Assembly: GCA_030549775.1 (NCBI GenBank)
Contig: CM060175.1
Coordinates: 12,856,455 to 12,920,454, forward strand
Source of the DNA: Tamarix chinensis
Lineage: Eukaryota > Streptophyta > Magnoliopsida > Caryophyllales > Tamaricaceae
Length of the DNA stretch: 64,000 nucleotides
Direction: 5' to 3'
In this document: positions 26,351-35,720 of the stretch, piece after piece
How positions within the stretch are numbered: position 1 is the first letter of the stretch
How the letters are laid out: every line of letters begins with the position of its first letter
The notes under the pieces: model-generated
Databases searched by the model: none
What the model was told of the DNA's origin: nothing
What the model saw: the letters and a program-made list of their open reading frames with translations, nothing else
Program-made: the position numbers and the translations under genes

Positions 26351-26862
26351 TGTAACACCCCCAAATTTACTACTAAAAAATTTTGTTTAATTATAAGGGT
26401 TTTAGCGGAAGTAGGAAGATAAAACCGTCGGGGGCATTACCGCCACACTGAATACCAGATCGGTTCACTCCTACCGACCCGATACTAAGTGCTAAGGCTA
26501 AATAAGATTGATCGTCAAGTACAAATCGTTAATAAACACACTGGTCATTAGCAAAACACAAGTCATACAGAATTAGAGTACAGAAATCAAAAGAGTACAA
26601 CCCAAAGTACAGTTTTAAAGTACCAAATGTCAGAGAACATAATACAATGGAATAAAACAAAATACAATAATACAGGGAAACAAAGCGGAGGATGAACTCT
26701 GGCCACGTCACTCTCAATCCCCAAGCTAGGTCCAAGCTCAACTCTCAGCCCTGCCCGATGCCTCGTAAGCATCGTAGGCATCGAAGACATCGCCCCCTAC
26801 CTGCACAAACTCAGTCGGGTCTTCTGTTCGTGGGAATGAGCAGCACCCATGAAACGGGTGAT

Positions 26863-26879
26863 CAGTACGCTACGTACTG
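26863..26879. promoter_or_regulatory. Conserved LTR hairpin (copy B)
   Basis: Identical CAGTACG-CTA-CGTACTG hairpin inside a block (26830-26888) nearly identical to copy A, including 'gtgggaatgagcagcaccc' just before it. Confidence 0.5.
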
Positions 26880-27068
26880 AGTAAGGTAACAGACGCACTA
26901 AGACCAATATACACAGAGACACACGACATAGCATACATGGCATAATTACATTGATAGCATGCAATAACACAGATAAACAATACCGACTATGAACCAGATA
27001 ACTTATTCATTAGATCTATGATAATTAGTTGATTCACATCATAGTCTTTATCAATCCATGTGGGTACA

Positions 27069-27400
27069 GAAACCCCACTATTATAGCCGGTGAAACGGTA
27101 ACGAGGGTACATGCCCTACCACTATTCTAGTCAATGGACCGGTCACGAGGGTAATATACCCAGCCACTATTATTTGCTAGTGGACCGGTCTGGCCCCGAC
27201 TTACAAGGTGTTCCACTAGAATTATTCGTATCTTTCCCATGTCTTATCATTATTATGATTGGTTTGTTGAGCACGGAATCCCCCACTATTATAGCTGGTG
27301 GAACGGTCATAAGGATAACATACCCTGCCACTATTATTCGCTGGTGGACCGGTCATGTAGGGCACCCCGGCCTTAGCCACTATTATTCGTCGGTGGACCG
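27069..27400. repeat. Two trios of palindromic LTR word (copy B)
   Basis: Variants of CCACTATTAT..GC.GGTGGACCGGT near 27071, 27117, 27166, 27284, 27330 and 27379 form two groups of three about 215 bp apart, as in copy A. The duplication therefore predates the spread of these two copies. Confidence 0.6.
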
Positions 27401-28789
27401 GTCTGGGTGCGGCTCAACATCTTCCTCTGTAAGTGATTAGTGTCTTAACATATCTTACTCAAAAGAATATCACCCTTAACATGCGTGGCTAACTATATTC
27501 GCACTTATCCTCTCAGGAGGGCCTATCCCATATCTTGAGACTTCTGCACCTCCTAACTCTCCTCGACATGCTTCCCTTAACCCATTTTCTCACACCGGGA
27601 ACCCAACTTCTAAGTGTGTGGGTCAGTGCCCACCACCTCATACCCTAAGGTTTACTCACCACCTTACCCTAGGGTTTTCACCATAAACCCTAATATGGGC
27701 TTTTGTGGCCCTTCCTTCTCTGCCTCCCACAACCCACACTATTTTAACGCCCCACGTGTCATGACTTGTAGACTAAACTCTCCCCTCATACCTCGCTCCT
27801 CCTCGTTTATTTTTTTATTATTTTCATTTTCTTTTTCCACCTTCTTAAATTAGGGTTCCCTCCCCAAACCCTAGTCGGTCCATAGGTACCCTTATATTAT
27901 CCTACGTACTATTTTTCACCTCGAGCCTCCAGACTCCCAAACAGACATTTCATTGCCTTCCCCACGTCCCAAAGTAACTTTCCATACGTAAGGTTCGCCG
28001 CCATGAGGACCTTAACCTCCCCATGCAAACCCCTTGATCTCTACTATGCCAAACCCTAAGGTTTCCATGCAAACCCTAGTTCTCCCATGTAACCTTAGTT
28101 TCTCCCACTCTTTCATTTTATTTAATTCCCCTTTTACTCATTCATTCATGGATCATAGATTACCTAGGTCATCCTTACCTACGTTAGCCAACTTACTTTC
28201 CCTTGGTTATCTTAATTTCTCATTTTTCTTTTTCATGCCTCCATTCCACAACACCTCATTAATTAACCCAGCATGCATGTCCTAAGGGTCACATCACATC
28301 ACATCACATCATATTTGCAGCATACCCATATTAGCACATACCAGGCAAGAGCACGAGAACATACCTCGGTTCCAAGCTGCGCTACACATAAAAACAGATA
28401 ACATATAGAACACAACATATAAATCGTACAAGGCACCCAAGGCAAGTAAAACACGTAACACATAGGTGGCCTTAGCTACTTCTTTACCTAAAACATCGCC
28501 AGGCTTGGAGCACGCTCCTACGCCTCTTGGGGTTTTTGACCTGATTCACCTATAAGAGGAAAATACTATGGGTCAATATCCCTCTACCGGAATTACTATA
28601 ATTTTCATATCTTACCCCTATTATGGCCTAATACTAAGGCTAATATTAACAATAGTAGTTTATAAATAAAAGGTTGGGTTATTATTATTCTCAAGATAGT
28701 TAAATGAATCACCACTAATCAAAGTAAGTCTTAGTAAAATCCATAGTATTAAAGTAAGGGTTTCAATATTACTAATAACAATATTATTA

Positions 28790-29257
28790 AATATACTAAT
28801 AATAATAATAAGAATACTAGTAATTATAAGAATACTACTACTACTAATAATAATAATGGTTATAATGATAATAATGATGATAATAATAATTGAATCGTAG
28901 TAGTATTAGTAATAATAATAATGATGATGATAATAATAATAATAACAACAACAACCATAATCATGATGATGATAATAATAATAATAATAATGATAATAGT
29001 AATAATACAAATAATAATAAGAATACTAAAAGTAATAATAATAGAGATAATAACAATGATAATAATAGTTAGAATAATAAACATAATAATACTAATAATA
29101 ATAATAATAATAGTAATGATAGTGATAATGATAATAATAATAGTGGCAATACTAATCATAATAAGAATACTAAAAATAATAATATTAAATAATAATAATA
29201 AGGATAATAACGATGGTAATAATAGTTAAAGTAATAAATATAGTAAATAAAATGATG

Positions 29258-29294
<37 letters not shown>

Positions 29295-29620
29295 CAACAA
29301 CAACAACAACAACAACAATAACCACCATAACCATAATAATAATAATAATAACGATACTGATAATACTAATAATAGTAAGAATACTAAAATAATAATAATA
29401 GAGATAATAACGATGTTAGTCATAGTTAGAGTAATAAACATGATAATAATAATAATAATAATAGTAATAATAGTAATAATACTAATAATAACACAACAAG
29501 GTTTTAGTATTAATTAATACCATTAATTAGAAGTTCTTTGAGATAAATGTTAGGACATAATAGTAATAATAATAATGATAATGATAATCATAATAACACT
29601 AATAATAATAGTTAATAATA
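28790..29620. repeat. Very long AAT/ATG-type microsatellite
   Basis: About 830 bp of imperfect (AAT)n with AAC, ATG and AGT variants, including a pure run near 29258-29290 followed by (AAC)n. Open frames across it on both strands are poly-Asn or poly-Ile artefacts. It is an expanded version of the microsatellite in copy A. Confidence 0.9.
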
Positions 29621-31080
29621 TTAAAAATCATTAACACATTTAATAAACAGGGTTTAGGGGTTAAGGAGTTGGGGAACAACCTAGGCTAGGTGGTGGTACC
29701 GGCGGCGGCAGCAGCAGTGGTGGAGGAAGGAAGAAGTGGATAGGTGGATGTGGAGGCTAGGGGAGAGGGAAGTAGGGGAAAATGGAGGTGTGGGGTGGTA
29801 GGGTAGGATCCTTTGGTTGTTTTGGGGGGTAGAGGCGGTGCTGCAGGTGGCGGTATCGGCGGCAACCGGCGGCACGAAGGGCGGCGCAGGGTCGAATGGG
29901 CTATTCGAGGAGGCAATTTCGCACGGCCGGAATGGCTCATGTAGGGAAATGCAAGGAAGGCTGTGGCTGGGTTGTGTAGAGGGCAGTGCAGGGAGAATTT
30001 TGGTGCCTGGAGTGGGCTGCAAAGGCGGCCGACGGCGGAGGAATGGCTGGCTGAATAAGGGGCGGCGCACGGTTTGGTTTTCTGGGCTGCCAAATTCCAA
30101 ACCCGATTATGGCAGCCCTTAGGGCTATTTATAGGGTAATCGGGAAGGGAAAACGACAAGGACACATGCAAAAGTAGGGGGCATGGTTATGGGCTTCTGT
30201 CCGGCAAGAGTGGCCGGCGTAGGTCTGCGTGTATAGACCGTGAGTTGTCGGGGAGAGAAAGGGATGTCATGCGGGAGAAGGGAGGAACGGTCTTGTCAAA
30301 ATTGTAGGAGAGTCAACGGGGAGGAGAGGGGAGGAATGGCCAGTGCAGGGAGCGTGGTCGTTGCAACCTTTTTCCGGCGAAATTTTCGGTTGTAGGCTCG
30401 AGCTGGAGGTTGAAGACGAGGGGGGCTGGACCGGCGATCTAGGGGAAAAGAAAAAGAAAGAAAAGAAAGGCTGAACCGGCCGGGAGAGGGGAGGAGAGGA
30501 GTAGGGTGCTGGGCTGCGCAGGGGGAGGGGAGTTGGGCCAACAGGCCGGCCCAGGTCGGGGGAAAAATAGAAAAAAAAAAGAAGAGAAGGAAGGAAGGGA
30601 AATGAAAAAGAGGGGGAAAAAGGAAAAAAAAAGGAAAAAGAAGAAAAAATGGTGGTTGGCTTAATTAATATAATTTGGGTAATTTGAGATGTTTAATAAA
30701 ATATAAATATTAAAATAATAATTAAATTCTCTTTTTAGGTTACTTTAGAGATTTTTGAAAGAATTTTCTTAAATTCCATTTTAATTAAAAAAATACTCTA
30801 ATTTTCTCCAATTAAATTATTTATAAAGTTTATATTAATTTGAAACTATTTTATCCTTCTTAGTTTAAATAAAGTAATTTATTTAATTAATTTCCAAAAT
30901 AAAATCCTTAATTAGCTTAAAATACCAAAATCCCTCATATTTAAAACACTTATAAATTTCTTCTTGATTTTTCTAATTAATTTCCTTTTATTTTAATAAA
31001 AGTAAATTATTTGACTAATTTCCAAAATAAAAATCTTATTTAATAATTAATAATAAAATTAGGATTTTTGGGGCATTTCA

Positions 31081-31249
31081 CGTATAAGAAAATTCTAATA
31101 ATTAATTTGGCCTAATCATAGCCAAGTCACACAAACAAAATTAGAAATTAGAAGGAGAATTTCTAAAGTATACCAAACAAATTGTTACAAATTGGAGCAG
31201 GTAAGGATCAATGGAGTTTCGTTGGAGGTCAAGGACCGTTCTCCAGTGG
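31081..31249 (+). repeat. Right end of satellite monomer 10
   Basis: The sequence continues monomer 10 after copy B and ends inside the GC-richer box at '...ctccagtgg'. Unrelated sequence ('ccaaattaac...') follows, so this is the right border of the array. Confidence 0.85.
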
Positions 31250-33570
31250 CCAAATTAACTTCAAAATGGTCAAATGGCGGTACCAAATTGGTAGTGTACT
31301 GCCACCTTGCATAGTGTTGTATCATTTTTGTTGGCATTCCAATGGGTCGGGCCTGAGTCGGGTCCAGCAAAACCTAGACCAAGACATGTTTACATTACCT
31401 ACACCTAGGCCCATTGGATCTCAAAAGTTTAGATCCAAATCTAAATCCATCGGGTCTAATAGGTAAATGGGTCATTAATGGGTCCGACTATTTTTTTTAA
31501 AAAAATTCTATGTAAATACATATAAAGTTATGTTTTATGTAAACTTAATATGTATTTTTTGTTTAAAAAACTTATCAGATTGAAAAGATAAATATTTTAA
31601 AAAAGTTACTTTAACTTTTTAAATGATATTTTAATTCTTTTAAAATAAAATATTATACATATTATTTACAAAATAAATACACAGAAATAAAATTTTATAA
31701 AATAAATAAGGAGATCAAATAAGATAATGACAAAGATGACAAACATAATATTATATATAAATATATATATACATATATAATATATGGGTATGGCAGGTTG
31801 GGTCGAATATGGGAGTACTAGACCTAGACTTAAATCCATTTACGTATATATGGACTCAGACTTACTAAAAATAAGGTGATTATAGTGGGTCAGGGTCAAG
31901 TATGGGACCCATGACTATTCATAGTTGTGTGCTTTGGTGTTGGTGTAGATCGATAAAGGTAGATAAAGAATGGTGTTGGAGCTAGCGTCTGGTTTTTTGG
32001 CATTATCGATGGTGGCTCGACGCCCTCCCTAGCTCCCATTACTCACTACTATTATTGTTGGCTACACATTCGTTGTTACTCTTCTCATCGATGTCCATCA
32101 TGCTAGCTCGGTGTTTTGGTGGTCTCATTATGGTGGTGGTGTTGTGGTGTGGTCGGTTATTGGAGGCATAATGGTATGCCCTAAGTCGAAGGTCATGGAG
32201 GTTGGGGGTTTGGGGTTAGGTGTACATGTTGAGAAAGAAATAGAAAAGGAGAGAGAAAATAAGGATAGGTAGGGGCCGTTGGTGAGTTTTTTTTTTACAA
32301 TACATTTATAAAAACAACCTAGATAATATAAGCAACTAAAAATAAGAGATTTAAAGGATACTTTCAACAAAAATAAAATTCCAAGATTTTTGGAGAAAAT
32401 AAAATAAAAATAAAAATAAATCATAACACTTATTAAAATATAAACATGGTTTTAAAATAATATTTAATATACATCAGAGGCACTTTTTTTTATAAAACTT
32501 TCAGTGATAGTAATTAATTTAAAACATTTCCAAAAAAATTCCTCCATTAACCATAATGGAAGAACATTAAATTTTGAAAGAAAATCATAACTAAATTATA
32601 GAAGCCATTTTATTTAAATATTTTCTTGAAGATATTATCAATCTCATAAAAATAAATAAATTCAAAATAGAAATATTTCCTAAGGATAAAAATTGTTAAA
32701 ATAAGTTTACCACTTTAAAGTAATTTTATAATTTTAAAATATTTTTTTTACAAAATAAAATCCTAAAATAATGTCATAATCACATGACAAAATTATACTT
32801 AGAAAAGAATATAAAATATTAAAACTAAAACACACAATAGAAATGAAAATATATTTTAAATGAAAATCAAATCACTTTAATTCAATATAGTCATAGTCGT
32901 AAACAGAACTATAAAAATTATTCACAATGAAAAAAAAGTAAATAAATTTGAATATGAATTCAAAACTGTACATAAAACTATAAAAGGAGACAAAACTTGA
33001 ACAAAAACATCAAGAATCATGATTTAAATAAAATAATCGAACTAAAATAAAATGAAAAGTCAAAACTCATAATTAAACACCGATATTTTATAAAAATTAA
33101 GTTTCTAATAAGTAGGTTATTATAATTGATGAGATACGTTTTATAGTATATTTATTGTATAATATTATTGCATGTTTTAATTTTTGTTTGATTTTGTGCA
33201 ATGTGAGCATGATAGCTCTTTGGAGGCGTTGTGATTAACTTGAGACGAGAAAGTCATACTAGTACTATGCTTGTAGATGATAATGTGTGGGTCATGCAGT
33301 GGCATAAGACATATAAGCATGGAGAGGATCAATGGGGCCAATGGGAGGATATTTTGTTCTTGAAATGGTCTTTTGGTTTTAAGAGATAGGGAAAAACGAT
33401 ATCGTATATTTGGGTGTTAACTTTTTTCTAATCATTTTTACTTTGGACTCTTGTATCGCTTATTATATTTGCATTAGCTTGTTGTACGAAGGGTGTGTTA
33501 TCATTAAACATTTAATTATATTATTACCTCTTCTTTTTCACTACTTTGTTTTATTTAGTTTGTTTTGAGC
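31250..33570. other. Intergenic DNA without recognisable genes
   Basis: AT-rich and non-coding. Patches of GGGTC(G)-type words at 31325-31490 and 31790-31920 ('gggtcgggcctgagtcgggtcc') resemble the ends of non-autonomous hAT-like elements of plants, but I could not find matching termini. A short GGT-rich stretch at 31930-32220 is low-complexity. Nothing else was recognised. Confidence 0.5.
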
Positions 33571-33697
33571 CTTAACACTTAGCATAAAGAAGGTAAAGAA
33601 ACTAGACTTATGCTAAGTGTCGCGATAACATCTAATATTTTGTGATTTATGCTTATGTAAAATGTAATTTTTAAGTTCTCAATTTGGAGGTGTTATA
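33571..33697 (-). mobile_element. Inverted fragment of the solo-LTR family
   Basis: The reverse complement reads '...tataacacctccaaatt...', then 'gttatcgcgacacttagcataagtctag...ttatgctaagtgttaaggctc'. This matches the first ~130 bp of copies A-C ('tgtaacaccc...taccgccacactcagtataagcc...actaagtgctaaggct'). Only the 5' end is recognisable, in the opposite orientation, and its other boundary is lost. Confidence 0.55.
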
Positions 33698-33820
33698 ATG
33701 TGAGTGTAGAGTTTGTGGACACCTTACATCAATGGGTAGATATGTTCACTAAACCATTTAATAATGAATGATTCACAATAATTAGGAGAAAACTTAGGAT
33801 GACATTTATGTAATTTAAGT
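33698..33820 (+). pseudogene. Copia RNase H C-terminal relic
   Basis: The translation reads VEFVDTLHQWVDMFTKPFNNE, a stop, then FTIIRRKLRM. This is the usual last segment of Ty1/copia polyproteins ('...DQLADIFTKPL..ERF..IRRELGM'). The preceding polyprotein is absent; the inverted LTR fragment sits immediately to the left. Confidence 0.6.
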
Positions 33821-34690
33821 TATTTCTCTTGATTTTGTGAATTCATGGTAATTTGGTGCATAATTGATGTGTTAAGTGCATGAAACCTAGGTTATCATGT
33901 TTGGATAGCCTAGATATGTGTTAATTTGGTTTTGATACGGACTACATGATTTGTGTATAACAAACAAAAATTGAGCTTTTGTTGCATGTTTTATTTCATA
34001 AATTGATTGTTTTTCTTGCCTAATATTAAAATATTATTAAAGTTTACCTTTAAAAAATAAATAAAATTTAAAAAATTAAAACTAAAAAAATTTAATATTA
34101 TAATATATTAATAAAATAATCAATAGTTATTATATTTTTTCAAATATAATAATCTAGTAAAAAAATTAAATATCTTAAATATTAGATATTTCTTTGACTA
34201 AAATTGGATCGAATATTCTATATATCGAATTAAATTTTTCGGAATTGAATCAAAATTTTAAAATTTAAAATTTTTGCACTATTCTAATTATAAATTTTAA
34301 AAATAAACTAGAAAACAAACCCTTAGAGTCTCTATACTTGGCGGTTGGCTAATGTTATCAAAAGTTAATCTTTTTATTATCTGCATTGGTTATTTTTTTG
34401 AAAGTTTCTTTCGATAAGTGTTTTCTTATTTAAAAAGTTAATGTTGCTTAGATTAGGTTAAAAATTAATTGATAATTACCTCATAAGTATTAATCTTAAA
34501 ATCATGGATAAAAGAGGTTAAAGTTAATTTATTCATATAACTTAACTATTCACCTTCATTTATTTCCAAACAAAATAATAACAACTAATATTTTTAAAAC
34601 ATTCATCTTTATTCAACTAATTTAAATTTATTTATATCATTTAACCTAATTTAGATTTATGTCCATCCAAATGTACAGTTACACATTTGA
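33821..34690. other. AT-rich upstream region of SLK
   Basis: No genes. Very AT-rich, with short repeats of 'tatttaaa' type and no convincing TATA box that I could tie to a start site. The last 200 bp turn pyrimidine-rich on approach to the SLK leader. Confidence 0.4.
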
Positions 34691-34833
34691 CCCGTTTTCT
34701 CTTCATTATTTTCTGTTACCTTTTCATTTCGCCCGTCTAATAGCATTTCTCAGCTCGCCGCTACAGATGTTCGCTTTTTCGGTGCGCTCTCTCTCTCTCT
34801 GCTTCCAGATTTTCCTGCTCATTTATTTTTCGG
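34690..34833 (+). other. Likely first (non-coding) exon of SLK
   Basis: A pyrimidine-rich stretch includes a CT microsatellite (34789-34801) and ends at a good donor, CGG|GTGAGC (34834). CT repeats are common in plant 5' leaders. A second non-coding exon probably starts after a TTTCAG acceptor at 35413. The transcription start and the exact leader exons are not provable from sequence alone. Confidence 0.45.
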
Positions 34834-35720
34834 GTGAGCACCTCCATTTGGTCGTACTGTTTCTGTATTCAAGTTTAATTCATCTGACTAGCCGCATGAG
34901 TTGATTGAGTTCACTTTCTTGGTTTTATCAGTATATTTTGTGAGCGGTTTCTAATTGGGTACTTCTCATCGTTGATCTTTTTGACTAATATGCGCTTTGG
35001 GGTTGAATTATGGTTAAATTGTAAACTTGAATGGGGTTTACTAGTGTTTTTGAGTTTATTGTTGTGTTAAATTTGAGTTGATTCGAGTCTTCCAATGCGC
35101 GGGCTAAAGGTTAGGTTTTTGGGATTCTTTTAATTGGGAATTCTCCTTTCTGTTTCGTCTCGAGTAATTGTGCCATTTAGTATCAAGCTGGTAGTATTTT
35201 GCAAAATGAATGCTGTATTTTTATATTTATTTTCCAGTTTGTTTTGTGGTCTGCCTTTTATGGGTTTGAAAGGAGCTGCTTCGTAGGCCTTGTTAACGTT
35301 AGCGTTTTATTTAATTCGAAGTACTAGAGAAGGAAGAGTTACATCAGTTGGTGAAAATCTATTTGTTCTTCTAGTTTGTTGGCTGCTAATTCTTGTTTTG
35401 TTCTGTGTTTCAGAGTATAGATTGAAAAAAACACGTAAGTCAACTTTTGATACAGCTCGAACAAGATTTTGGGAGCATATTTGAGCTCTTGGGTATGTTA
35501 GTTTCTTCATCCTAATTGGCGGCTTTAAAACATTATGTCTCTTTATGATTGCAAACTTTTTAGCACGAGAAATTGATATGGGTTTCTTTTTGTATGAATA
35601 GGGGTAAATGTATTTGTGTTGATTTGGGAATAGAAATTTACTGTCTTTCTTTGGTTAAACAAAATAATCCTGGCTCTGGAAAGCTATTTGGATTCCAGCC
35701 ACCAGGGTTCAGTGCCATCT

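Larger units (their letters stand above)
26351..31080 (+). mobile_element. Solo LTR, 4.7 kb (copy B), inserted in the satellite
   Basis: It starts TGTAACACCCCC and ends GGGGCATTTCA. The flanks are CATAT (26346-26350) and CGTAT (31081-31085), a 5-bp duplication with one difference. It splits satellite monomer 10, whose sequence resumes directly at 31081 ('...tataagaaaattctaa'). At 4730 bp it is almost the same length as copy A, with identical internal order. No primer site, pol gene or second LTR is present, so it is a solo LTR. The long open frames at 29681-30171 lie in its GC-rich patch and are compositional. Confidence 0.8.

Noticed and set aside
28860..29441. Poly-Ile, poly-Asn and poly-Leu frames
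   Set aside because: Direct translation of an AAT/AAC microsatellite.
29681..30171. Open frames of 101-161 codons on both strands
   Set aside because: They lie in the GC-rich island of a solo LTR, are Pro/Ser/Arg- or Gly-rich, overlap one another on both strands and show no known domain; the composition alone explains the lack of stops.
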